From contig JAFEEV010000143.1 of NCBI GenBank assembly GCA_018240935.1, positions 1-14,019 of the forward strand: 14,019 nt of DNA, written 5' to 3'. This stretch comes from Pseudomonadota bacterium (lineage in GTDB: Bacteria; Pseudomonadota; Gammaproteobacteria; Burkholderiales; Nitrosomonadaceae). The position numbers and the translations under genes are program-made. The notes under the pieces are model-generated. The model saw only the letters and a program-made list of their open reading frames with translations, was not told where the DNA came from and made no database searches. This document shows, piece after piece, positions 1 through 6,657 of this stretch (positions within the stretch are counted from its first letter, which is position 1; each line of letters begins with the position of its first letter).

Positions 1-1
1 A

Positions 2-235
2 GGCGCCGGTATCGAGCCGGGACTCGCCGACACGTTGTTGCGGGAAGCCCGTAACGCCGCGCAGCAGCAAGAAAAACTGGGATTGCCGCTGGTACTGCTG
101 GTGCCGGGGGCGGTGCGCTTCTTGCTGGCAAAATTTTTGCGCCGCGCCATTCCGCAGTTGCGCGTGCTGGCGCATTCGGAAATTCCGGACTCACGAAAAA
201 TCAAAATCACTTCCGTGATTGGAGGTAACAAATGA
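2..235 (+). CDS. flhA: FlhA, flagellar type III export gate protein (C-terminal 77 residues, 5' truncated by window)
   Basis: Only the C-terminal end is present: the frame is open from the first bases and closes with TGA at 233-235. The visible part reads IEPGLADTLL, then VLLVPGAVRFLLAKFLRR and LRVLAHSEIP, the pattern of the last subdomain of FlhA's cytoplasmic domain. In the family, this domain forms a nonameric ring under the export gate and docks chaperone-substrate complexes, including those carried by FlgN, which is also encoded here. The membrane part lies upstream of the window. The stop overlaps the flhF start as ATGA, so the two are probably translationally coupled. Identification rests on the tail sequence plus the flhF-flhG-fliA genes that follow. 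Confidence 0.9.
   Translation, partial: GAGIEPGLADTLLREARNAAQQQEKLGLPLVLLVPGAVRFLLAKFLRRAIPQLRVLAHSEIPDSRKIKITSVIGGNK
221..226 (+). promoter_or_regulatory. Shine-Dalgarno site of flhF
   Basis: GGAGGT lies six bases before the flhF ATG at 232, inside the last codons of flhA. It is the strongest ribosome binding site among the flagellar genes in this window and fixes the flhF start. Confidence 0.75.
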
Positions 236-1533
236 AAGTAAAACGCTATCTTGCTGCCACATCCCGTGAAGCGCTGCGCCAAGTAAAAGAGGAATTGGGC
301 GAGGACGCCGTCATTCTGTCGAACCGCAAAATCCGGGATGGCGTGGAAATCATGGCATTGGCGGATTCCGACATGAGCAATCTGGTGCATGCGCCGGCAT
401 CGCCGCCGCCTTCAATGCCGCCGTCCAAAGGGATTTCGCACTACGAGCAAAACAACGTGCTGAGTGCTCCGGAGCCGGCGTATTCAACATTGTTATCGAT
501 GGCCAATGAGCCGGCGGAAAGCCAGAAAAACTCGAATAACGGGTTATCCGCAGCGCTGGCCAAAGACATCATCGCCGAGATTCAAGCCATGAAAACCACA
601 TTGGAAGACCAACTGGCGACGGTGGCCTGGGGAAATTTCACACAGCGCAGGCCGGAAAAAATGAAACTGCTGCGCACGTTACTGGATAGCGGTTTTAGTC
701 CGTTGCTGGCGCGCCGCCTGATCGACCGGTTACCGGACGGACTCGATTACGAACAGAGCCTGAAACAAGCCTTGTCCGCCTTGACGTTTAATTTGCATAC
801 GGTTACCAGCGACGACATGATCGAAAAAGGCGGTGTGTACGCCTTGGTCGGTCCCACCGGTGTCGGTAAAACCACGACCACGGCAAAAATCGCGGCGCGT
901 TGTGTGATCCGGCACGGCGCCGGCAAAGTCGCGTTGCTGACGACCGACAGTTACCGTATCGGCGGTCACGAACAACTGCGGATTTACGGGCAGTTACTGG
1001 GTATTCCGGTGCGCAATATCAAGGACACCGAGGATTTGCAGCTAACGCTGTCGGAACTGAGAAACAAACATATGGTGCTGATCGATACCGTCGGAATGAG
1101 CCAGCGCGATCAGATGGTGGCGCAGCAGATTGCCATGCTTAGCAACTGCGGCGCGGATGTGAAGCGCATGCTGGTTCTCAGCGCCGCATCCAACGGCAAG
1201 ACACTGGATGAAGTGATTTCCGCCTACCAGAAGAACGGCATTTACGGCTGCATCATCACCAAAGTGGACGAAGCCGCGAGCCTGGGTGTGGCGCTGGATG
1301 TCGTCATCCGCAGAAAACTGCCGCTGCATTATGTCGCGAACGGGCAAAAGGTTCCGGAAGATATTCACGCCGCGAATGCGCGCTACCTGCTGCATCGCAT
1401 TTTCAAATCGGCGCCGGGAGACAGCGCATTCACGCTGCAGGACGCGGAGTTTGCTTTGATCATGGCAAGCAAGCATAGCGCCGAGCCGCCGCAGGCAGAG
1501 GAAAAATCATTGGCGGGATTGATGTATGACTAG
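232..1533 (+). CDS. flhF: FlhF, SRP-type GTPase for flagellar placement
   Basis: The 433-residue protein has the FlhF layout: an N-terminal segment starting MKVKRYLA with the EALRQVKEELG helix, a low-complexity proline-rich linker around residues 53-70, and a C-terminal NG GTPase core. Visible GTPase motifs are the P-loop GPTGVGKT at 207-214, the G3-type IDTVG at 284-288 and TKVDE at 343-347. In the family, FlhF is a paralogue of Ffh and FtsY. It dimerises with GTP at the cell pole, recruits early basal body parts such as FliF, and is stimulated by the N-terminus of FlhG, whose gene follows with an 8-base overlap. FlhF usually indicates polar flagellation, so polar flagella are a reasonable inference here. 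The start is fixed by a strong GGAGGT site. No key motif is missing. Confidence 0.95.
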   Translation: MKVKRYLAATSREALRQVKEELGEDAVILSNRKIRDGVEIMALADSDMSNLVHAPASPPPSMPPSKGISHYEQNNVLSAPEPAYSTLLSMANEPAESQKNSNNGLSAALAKDIIAEIQAMKTTLEDQLATVAWGNFTQRRPEKMKLLRTLLDSGFSPLLARRLIDRLPDGLDYEQSLKQALSALTFNLHTVTSDDMIEKGGVYALVGPTGVGKTTTTAKIAARCVIRHGAGKVALLTTDSYRIGGHEQLRIYGQLLGIPVRNIKDTEDLQLTLSELRNKHMVLIDTVGMSQRDQMVAQQIAMLSNCGADVKRMLVLSAASNGKTLDEVISAYQKNGIYGCIITKVDEAASLGVALDVVIRRKLPLHYVANGQKVPEDIHAANARYLLHRIFKSAPGDSAFTLQDAEFALIMASKHSAEPPQAEEKSLAGLMYD

Positions 1534-2422
1534 GCTGATTTTACAAGACCAAGCGGCGGGTTTGCGCAACCTGGTTTCGTACCGGGAACACGATGCAGCG
1601 CGCGTTTTCACCATCGCGGGAGGCAAATCGCGCGTCGGGAAAACCAGCGTCGTGGTCAATCTGGCCGCTGCGCTGGCACAGAACGGCCAACGGGTTTTAT
1701 TGATCGATGAAAATCCGTGCCATAACAATATTTGCACCAGTTTGGGTTTGCAGGTGCGCTTCGATTTATTGCATGTGATTCATAAGGATAAAAGGTTGGA
1801 TCAAGTGCTGCTGCAGGGTCCGGACAATATCACCATCTTATCCGCGATGCGCGGTATTCATGCGTTGAGCACGTTGAATCCAGTGGAACAGGATTGGCTG
1901 ATCAAGAGTTTTTCCGAGCTGACCAAGTCGGTCGATATCGTGCTGATCGACACCGCGATGACCGGCACGACGCATGTCCTGCCGCTCAGCCTGGCTTCGG
2001 AGCAAGTGATGATTGTCATTTCCGGTTCGGCGGCGTCGATTACCGGCGCTTACGCGCTGATCAAAATTATGAGCCAGGAATACGACAAACTGCATTTTCT
2101 GGTTCTGGTGAACAAAGTTGAATCGGAAACGGAAGCATTGATGATCTACCAGAATTTATACCGGGTGGCGCGCCAATATTTAACGGTATCGCTGGAATAT
2201 GCCGGTTACGTCCAAAACGACGAACGGTTAAGGAATGCAACGCAATTATGTAAACCGGTGATCGAGATGTTTCCGGTTTCGCAAGCGGCGGTTTGTTTCC
2301 GGCACGCGGCGCGCAATATTCTGCGTTCCACTTGTCCGGATAGATATAGCGGGGGAATGGATCATTTCATGCAGCGATTGATTATGACGAGTCATTTGAG
2401 TATGGCCAATTTTACGGTGTGA
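1526..2422 (+). CDS. flhG: FlhG (FleN/YlxH), MinD-like flagellar number regulator with degenerate ATPase site
   Basis: This 298-residue ParA/MinD-family protein begins with DQAAGLR at residues 8-14, the N-terminal motif by which FlhG stimulates FlhF GTPase. The deviant Walker A is altered: K34-S-R-V-G-K39-T40 instead of KGGVGKT, so both lysines remain but the double glycine is lost. The next motif reads LLIDENP (D61, E62, N63), where MinD and FlhG usually have DxD; N63 falls at the position of the catalytic aspartate (MinD D40). LIDTAMTG around D142 and the VLVNKV strand follow as in the family. FlhG limits flagellar number together with FlhF and, in some species, FleQ-type regulators. The start overlaps flhF by eight bases, and the stop lies just before fliA. 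Family identity is firm; whether it hydrolyses ATP normally is uncertain. Confidence 0.88.
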   Translation: MTRLILQDQAAGLRNLVSYREHDAARVFTIAGGKSRVGKTSVVVNLAAALAQNGQRVLLIDENPCHNNICTSLGLQVRFDLLHVIHKDKRLDQVLLQGPDNITILSAMRGIHALSTLNPVEQDWLIKSFSELTKSVDIVLIDTAMTGTTHVLPLSLASEQVMIVISGSAASITGAYALIKIMSQEYDKLHFLVLVNKVESETEALMIYQNLYRVARQYLTVSLEYAGYVQNDERLRNATQLCKPVIEMFPVSQAAVCFRHAARNILRSTCPDRYSGGMDHFMQRLIMTSHLSMANFTV

Positions 2423-2428
2423 TTGAAT

Positions 2429-3145
2429 ATGTATACTGCGACTGGAACTAAAACGATTGATAAAGAACAATTTATCACTGAATTTACGCCGCTGGTAAAG
2501 CGCATTGCCTATCATATGATGACGCGTTTGCCGGCCAGCGTGCAAGTCGATGATCTGATTCAAGCCGGGATGATCGGCTTATTGGATGCGATCAATCGCT
2601 ACGAGGGCTCATACGGGCGCCAGTTTGAAAGCTATGCGGCGCAGCGGATACGGGGTGCCATTCTGGACGAGTTGCGCGAAGCCGACTGGTTGCCGCGCAG
2701 CATCCGGAAAAAGATGCGCCGGATCGAAGCGGCAGTGAGTATGCTGGAACAGCGCAATGGTTGCGCGCCGAGCGAACAAGATTTGGCGACGGAACTGGAT
2801 ATGTCGCTGGATGAATACCACGAGACTTTGCAAAGTGCGCGCGGCGCGCAATTGATTTATTACGAGGATTTTCAGCAGGAAGACGAAGAACCGTTTCTGG
2901 ATCGCCTGTTTATCGATTCGGAAGGCGATCCGTTGAATGCGTTGTTGGACGAAAATTTCCGCAATACATTGATTGCCGCCATCGATAACCTCCCGCCGCG
3001 GGAAAAACAGGTGATGGGTATGCATTACGAGCAGGAAATGAATTTACGGGAAATCGGCGAAGTGCTCGGCGTCAGCGAATCCCGTGTTTGTCAGTTGCAT
3101 ACGCAGGCCGTTGCGCGGCTGCGCAGCCGCTTGAGAAACATGTAA
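2429..3145 (+). CDS. fliA: FliA, flagellar sigma factor sigma-28
   Basis: The 238-residue protein is close to the usual FliA length. Region 2 is seen in LVKRIAYHMMTRLP and DDLIQAGMIGLLDAI, followed by RIRGAILDELREADWLPRS across regions 2.4 and 3. Region 4 contains LPPREKQVMGMHY and the helix-turn-helix LREIGEVLGVSESRVCQLHT. FliA directs RNA polymerase to late flagellar, motor and chemotaxis promoters and is held inactive by FlgM until the hook is complete. The frame also opens with TTG at 2423, right after the flhG stop; ATG at 2429 is chosen as the better start codon, though neither has a clear Shine-Dalgarno site. Translation is probably coupled to flhG. A matching sigma-28 promoter is seen before flgM in this window. 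Confidence 0.95.
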   Translation: MYTATGTKTIDKEQFITEFTPLVKRIAYHMMTRLPASVQVDDLIQAGMIGLLDAINRYEGSYGRQFESYAAQRIRGAILDELREADWLPRSIRKKMRRIEAAVSMLEQRNGCAPSEQDLATELDMSLDEYHETLQSARGAQLIYYEDFQQEDEEPFLDRLFIDSEGDPLNALLDENFRNTLIAAIDNLPPREKQVMGMHYEQEMNLREIGEVLGVSESRVCQLHTQAVARLRSRLRNM

Positions 3146-3197
3146 GGCGTTTTTTCATCCCGATTATCCAGCACCGGAGCCGTAAACGGATTTTGTC

Positions 3198-3956
3198 ATG
3201 TTCAAAAAATCAAAAATGGATTTGAACAGTGTCTTCGGCATTCTGCTGGCTTTTGTCGCGATCATCGGCGGGCAATTTCTCGAGGGCGGTCATCTCAGTT
3301 CGCTGATGCAGGCGGCGGCTTTACTGATTGTCATGGGCGGCACTGTCGGTGCAGTATTGCTGCAAAGTCCGATGAAAATTTTTGTCAATGGCGTCCGCAT
3401 GAGCGCCTGGGTTTTTTTCCCGCCGTCCAATTCCCCGCAAGCTTTGATTAAACAAATTATCAATTGGTCGCAAATATCCCGCAAGGATGGATTATTGGCG
3501 CTTGAGGCGCTGGTGCCCGGGGTAAAAGATCCGTTGTCGAAAAAGGGATTGCAGCTGCTTGCGGATGGCAGTCCGCCGGATAAGCTGCGTGAAGCTTTGG
3601 AAATTGAAATATCGGCAGTAGAGAACCATCTGCGGCAATCGGCCCGGATCTGGGAAGCCGCCGGCGGCTATGCGCCGACCATCGGTATTTTAGGCGCGGT
3701 ACTCGGGTTGATTCATGTGATGGAGAACTTATCCGATCCTAATCTTTTGGGAAATGGCATTGCCGTTGCCTTTGTCGCGACGGTTTATGGCGTCGGCTTG
3801 GCCAACCTGATTTTTTTGCCGGTCGCGAATAAGCTGAAAACGATTATCGGTGAATATATCGTGCTGCAAGAAACACTGGTCGACGGCTTTGTTGCCATTG
3901 CGCAGGGCGAACACCCGCGTCTTATCGAGAGCCGGTTGAATGGCTATTTCATCTAA
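3198..3956 (+). CDS. motC: MotC/PomA-type flagellar stator subunit (MotA family)
   Basis: This 252-residue membrane protein of the MotA/PomA/MotC family has two N-terminal hydrophobic segments (about residues 10-27 and 35-55), a cytoplasmic loop, and two C-terminal membrane segments. The loop carries SRKDGLLALE, which holds the conserved charged residues that contact the rotor protein FliG. The C-terminal segments contain the two family prolines, P160 in YAPTIGILGAVLG and P208 in LIFLPVANKLK. With the MotB-type partner encoded next it would form the 5:2 ion channel that powers rotation. Its size fits MotC/PomA better than the longer E. coli MotA, but MotC, MotA and PomA cannot be told apart with certainty from sequence alone. 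It lies 52 bases after fliA with only a weak ribosome site. ATG at 3216 is an alternative start. Confidence 0.88.
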   Translation: MFKKSKMDLNSVFGILLAFVAIIGGQFLEGGHLSSLMQAAALLIVMGGTVGAVLLQSPMKIFVNGVRMSAWVFFPPSNSPQALIKQIINWSQISRKDGLLALEALVPGVKDPLSKKGLQLLADGSPPDKLREALEIEISAVENHLRQSARIWEAAGGYAPTIGILGAVLGLIHVMENLSDPNLLGNGIAVAFVATVYGVGLANLIFLPVANKLKTIIGEYIVLQETLVDGFVAIAQGEHPRLIESRLNGYFI

Positions 3957-3989
3957 TGCGCGCCTTGAATTAAACGATTTTTGAATTGA

Positions 3990-4790
3990 ATGGCCATGCT
4001 AAGAAGAAAAAGAAAACAAAAAGCCGATGATCACGCTGAGAATCAGGAACGCTGGCTGGTATCCTACGCCGACTTCATAACGTTGTTATTTGCTTTTTTT
4101 GTTGTCATGTACGCGGTTTCATCGGTCAATGAAGGTAAGTATCGTGTGTTAAGTTCTTCGTTAGTGAGCGCATTTAAAAGCAGCAACCCTACCAATGCGG
4201 TGCCCGTGCAATCGACGGAATTTGTGCCTATTAACATCCACCCATCGAATCAAACGGATTCAATCAAGCTGATTGACAATCTCAGCGTTCACACTGCGAA
4301 GAAACAGGAAAAAATGAAAAGCATGGCTAAAGATATTCTGCATGCTTTGGATCCCTTGGTAAAAGACGGTCAGGTAAGGATTACGCAAAGTTCTCAAGGG
4401 ATAACGGTGGAGATCAACGCCAGTGTTCTTTTTTCGCCAGGACAGGCTAAACTTGCCGAGAATTCAAGCTTGACGCTGCAAGCTGTTGCTAATGTGATCA
4501 AAGGACATGAGCATGAGATTCATGTCGAGGGGCATACGGATAATTTACCCATTCATAATGGCAACTTTCCATCAAACTGGGAATTGTCGACAGCCCGTGC
4601 GTGCAGCGTGATCAGATTGTTTATAGAAAACGGTGTTGAAGCACATCGGCTTACTGCAATTGGCTATGGTGAAAATAGACCTATAGAAAGCAATGAAACA
4701 TTGGACGGCAGAAAAAGGAATCGCCGGGTATCAGTTATGATTCTGTCAACCAATCCGGATAAGGTAACTGAAATTCCAATTGTTGAGTAA
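3990..4790 (+). CDS. motD: MotD/MotB-type stator subunit with OmpA-like peptidoglycan-binding domain
   Basis: The 266-residue protein has a basic cytoplasmic N-terminus, one membrane helix at about residues 29-46, a linker, and a C-terminal OmpA/MotB domain. The ion-carrying aspartate is D28 in SYADFITLLFAFF, equivalent to E. coli MotB D32. The peptidoglycan-binding motif appears as VEGHTDN at 179-185, then NWELSTARA, AIGYGENRPI and DGRKRNRRVSVMI. In the family it anchors the stator to the cell wall and carries protons, or sodium in some members. It pairs with the upstream motC gene, 33 bases away. The start ATG has no clear ribosome site, and ATG at 3996 is an alternative. The gene is clearly more AT-rich than fliA or motC. 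It ends 11 bases from the stop of flgN on the other strand. Confidence 0.9.
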   Translation: MAMLRRKRKQKADDHAENQERWLVSYADFITLLFAFFVVMYAVSSVNEGKYRVLSSSLVSAFKSSNPTNAVPVQSTEFVPINIHPSNQTDSIKLIDNLSVHTAKKQEKMKSMAKDILHALDPLVKDGQVRITQSSQGITVEINASVLFSPGQAKLAENSSLTLQAVANVIKGHEHEIHVEGHTDNLPIHNGNFPSNWELSTARACSVIRLFIENGVEAHRLTAIGYGENRPIESNETLDGRKRNRRVSVMILSTNPDKVTEIPIVE

Positions 4791-4801
4791 ATGCGCTGAG
4801 A

Positions 4802-5266
4802 TCAAATATAAGTTTGGCCTTTAGGACCATAGAGAGAAACATTTCCTGCCGCGCAATGTAAGGCGGCAAAAGCACGTTGATTGTATTGCAGTTGGGACGA
4901 AATCATCAAACCGTTGGAATAATTCAGTTGCTGAGCAATTTTTGCCAAATTGAGCAACTCGTTCCAAGAAGTTTTTATTTCAGGCAAGCTGGAATCATGT
5001 TTGGTCAACTCGGTTAGCCAATTATCGATACTATTCTTTTCCAGAGTGAGTCCTTGTTTCTTGAAATATTCATTACGATCTTCATCAAATTGAATCAATT
5101 CTTCAATTAAACGTGACTTATCCGAGGCAAGATAATCGATTTCTTCTATTTTTCCTTCGATCAGCGCATTTTCTTCTTTCTTAAGAATCTCAATAAATGC
5201 TTGAAAGATATTCTTCTCGGTTTCCAATTCTTTCATAAAACATGTTATGGGTTGCGATGAGGACAT
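4802..5266 (-). CDS. flgN: FlgN, export chaperone for hook-filament junction proteins
   Basis: The 154-residue, largely helical and charged protein fits FlgN: long N-terminal helices with LEKNIFQAFIEILKKEENAL-like spacing and a C-terminal stretch NGLMISSQLQYNQRAFAALH followed by SLYGPKGQT. The N-G-x-x-I, Q-x-x-N-x-x-A-L and YGxxG pattern is typical of the family. FlgN binds FlgK and FlgL in the cytoplasm and hands them to FlhA for export; the FlhA tail is encoded at the start of this window. The start overlaps the flgM stop by one base (TAATG), so the pair is translationally coupled. A downstream ATG at residue 11 is possible but less likely given that coupling. It is AT-rich. Primary sequence conservation in FlgN is low, so the call leans partly on flgM next door. 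Confidence 0.85.
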   Translation of the reverse strand: MSSSQPITCFMKELETEKNIFQAFIEILKKEENALIEGKIEEIDYLASDKSRLIEELIQFDEDRNEYFKKQGLTLEKNSIDNWLTELTKHDSSLPEIKTSWNELLNLAKIAQQLNYSNGLMISSQLQYNQRAFAALHCAAGNVSLYGPKGQTYI

Positions 5267-5571
5267 TAAGCGGCACCTTTTTTAGACTGAATTAGCTCTT
5301 TCACTGTTTCAAGTAACCGGTCAGCAACTACGCCAGGATTTATTTGAAAGTTTCCTTCGCTGATTGCTTGCTTTATTTCTTGAACCCGAGCTGAGTTTAC
5401 AATTGAACCGCTTGCAGAGCTGCTGTCAATATTTTGCAGTTTTGCAACATTTGCACTTAAATGCACGCTGTCTTCTTGACTGGTATCCGCAGCTGGAGTG
5501 ACATCAGTACGCCTTTTCCCATCATTGACTGATACGGTAGACACTGGCTGTAATGTTTTATCTATTTTCAT
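5266..5571 (-). CDS. flgM: FlgM, anti-sigma-28 factor
   Basis: The 101-residue protein matches FlgM: a disordered, polar N-terminal half that must pass through the export channel, and a C-terminal sigma-binding part. Seen are VHLSANVAKL at 36-45 and ARVQEIKQAI at 61-70, followed by SEGNFQINPGVVADRLLETV, the helices that grip FliA in the family. FlgM keeps FliA inactive until the hook is finished and FlgM is exported. The start at 5571 has a good AGAGG site seven bases upstream and lies about 30 bases from a near-consensus sigma-28 promoter, so FliA probably makes its own inhibitor. flgN follows in the same transcript. Unusually, no flgA gene adjoins it; a 283-base spacer and an EI24 gene lie upstream instead. 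Confidence 0.92.
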   Translation of the reverse strand: MKIDKTLQPVSTVSVNDGKRRTDVTPAADTSQEDSVHLSANVAKLQNIDSSSASGSIVNSARVQEIKQAISEGNFQINPGVVADRLLETVKELIQSKKGAA

Positions 5572-5578
5572 TTTTATA

Positions 5579-5583
5579 CCTCT
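5579..5583 (-). promoter_or_regulatory. Shine-Dalgarno site of flgM
   Basis: On the - strand AGAGG lies seven bases before the flgM ATG at 5571-5569. It supports that start. Confidence 0.65.
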
Positions 5584-5604
5584 TAACGAAATTCATTGCG
5601 TGTC

Positions 5605-5631
5605 ATATCGACACCTTTGTTTGGAACTTTA
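5605..5631 (-). promoter_or_regulatory. Sigma-28 (FliA) promoter of flgM-flgN
   Basis: On the - strand TAAAGTTC at 5631-5624 and GTCGATAT at 5612-5605 are separated by exactly 11 bases. The enterobacterial sigma-28 consensus is TAAAGTTT, 11 bases, GCCGATAA, so the -35 part matches 7 of 8 and the -10 part 6 of 8. It points at flgM, and transcription would start about 25-30 bases before its ATG. FliA is encoded 2.5 kb away in the same window. This placement agrees with the known class 3 control of flgM in other flagellated bacteria. Confidence 0.85.
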
Positions 5632-5784
5632 GTACGTAAAGCTTTTTCATGTGACTTGGGACAATTTGAATCAAGAATCAAGTTATCAGTTTTTCAAAAA
5701 TTGCACTACTGTTGCGATTTTTTTACGGCATATGCTGGGATAAATTCAGTGTTTCATAAATGTCCGGATTTATTGTATGGGCGC

Positions 5785-5813
5785 TAGCAAACCCGATGGA
5801 TATCATAGATAAT
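5785..5813 (+). promoter_or_regulatory. Possible sigma-70 type promoter of the EI24 gene
   Basis: GATAAT at 5808-5813 matches the -10 consensus at 5 of 6 positions; TAGCAA at 5785-5790, 17 bases upstream, matches the -35 at only 3 of 6. The position, 41 bases before the EI24 start, is sensible, but in AT-rich DNA such a match is easily accidental. Confidence 0.25.
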
Positions 5814-5854
5814 TTCGCCATCTGATCATAATCATTTATTTAACTGGTAATTAA

Positions 5855-6604
5855 ATGTCTTTTATATTTAAAGCAATTGCAAGTGCATTTCGCGATCTGA
5901 TACGTTTTAAGATTGCTTGGATTATAGTTTGGCCGATTCTGGTTTCGACTCTTTTGTGGCTTGTTGTCGGTTTTGTTTTTCGCGCAAATTTTTCCGAACT
6001 GGTTGTTTTATTTTTGAACGAGGCCGGTATCGGTGAGTGGCTGCAAAATCACGGTTCTGATTGGGTTTCTGCTGCCATTGAGAGTCTGATTTATATCATG
6101 GTCTATATACCGCTCGTAATAGTCACTACTTTGATTATTACGGCTATTTTTATAATGCCGGCATTGATCAATCTGGTGGCGAACCGCGACTATCCTGAAC
6201 TTAAGCGTGAATATGGGGGTAGTATCACCGGAAGTATCATCAATGCGCTACTCGCCAGCGGCGTATTTATACTGATCTGGGTTGTCACTGTACCGCTATG
6301 GGCCATGGGAGCGGGTATTATCGTTCCCTTTGTTGCAGCGGCATTTATGAATCAACAGTTATTCCGTTATGATGCGCTATCCGAGCATGCCACCAAGCAA
6401 GAAATTAAATTGATCTGCGCGCAAAACCGGTATTCGCTATGGGGATTGGGATTATTAACGGGATTGATTCAGTTTGTGCCGGTACTCAATTTACTGGCTC
6501 CGATCTATACAGCCTTGGCATTTATTCATTTTGGTTTGGATCATCTGAAGCTGGTGCGGGCCGGTGAAGCGGGAAAAAATGATTCATCTATCGATAATCA
6601 ATAG
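5855..6604 (+). CDS. EI24 domain (CysZ-like) integral membrane protein
   Basis: The 249-residue protein is very hydrophobic, with membrane segments at about residues 20-42, 78-107, 130-165 and 195-225. After the second lies NRDYPELKREYGGS from residue 110, and near the C-terminus FVPVLNLLAPIYTALAFIHFGL. Both are typical of the EI24/CysZ family, which includes the E. coli sulfate permease CysZ and many uncharacterised betaproteobacterial membrane proteins. Without cys genes nearby a sulfate role is not supported, so no gene symbol is given. Its neighbours are flgM (divergent) and a DUF3025 gene 47 bases downstream on the same strand, probably in the same transcript. The ribosome site before ATG 5855 is weak (GGTAA about six bases away). 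AT-rich like its surroundings. Confidence 0.75.
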   Translation: MSFIFKAIASAFRDLIRFKIAWIIVWPILVSTLLWLVVGFVFRANFSELVVLFLNEAGIGEWLQNHGSDWVSAAIESLIYIMVYIPLVIVTTLIITAIFIMPALINLVANRDYPELKREYGGSITGSIINALLASGVFILIWVVTVPLWAMGAGIIVPFVAAAFMNQQLFRYDALSEHATKQEIKLICAQNRYSLWGLGLLTGLIQFVPVLNLLAPIYTALAFIHFGLDHLKLVRAGEAGKNDSSIDNQ

Positions 6605-6609
6605 TTTTT

Positions 6610-6657
6610 ACCCATTGAAACAAAAATAACGCCGGTCAGACTGAACTTCATATGGGT
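6610..6657 (+). repeat. Imperfect inverted repeat over the DUF3025 start codon
   Basis: ACCCATTGAA at 6610-6619 pairs with TTCATATGGGT at 6647-6657 with one bulged base, leaving a 27-base loop. The right arm contains the ATG at 6652. In RNA this could hide the start codon; it may equally be chance. Confidence 0.3.

Larger units (their letters stand above)
5572..5854. other. AT-rich divergent spacer between flgM and the EI24 gene
   Basis: This 283-base stretch separates divergent genes. Its left part holds the flgM ribosome site and sigma-28 promoter. The rest is AT-rich. A 63-codon open frame at 5596-5787 (+) overlaps the promoter, resembles no family I recognise and is not accepted as a gene. 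A short dyad, ATAAAT at 5756-5761 and ATTTAT at 5768-5773, could be an operator but may be chance. No tRNA, clear small RNA or terminator is visible. Confidence 0.6.

Noticed and set aside
2423..2428. TTG start of fliA directly after the flhG stop
   Set aside because: It is possible, but ATG two codons later gives a normal-length FliA and is the more usual start; no ribosome site favours TTG.
3146..3197. Possible sigma-28 promoter before motC
   Set aside because: TAAGGCGT and CCCGATTA look similar to the two boxes but are only 8 bases apart instead of 11, so the match does not hold.
5756..5773. Dyad ATAAAT/ATTTAT around GTCCGG as an operator
   Set aside because: Six-base AT-only arms are common by chance in such AT-rich DNA and no regulator is encoded nearby.
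5596..5787. 63-codon open frame on the + strand in the flgM/EI24 spacer
   Set aside because: It overlaps the flgM sigma-28 promoter on the other strand, has no ribosome site or recognisable domain, and has a composition like its non-coding surroundings.
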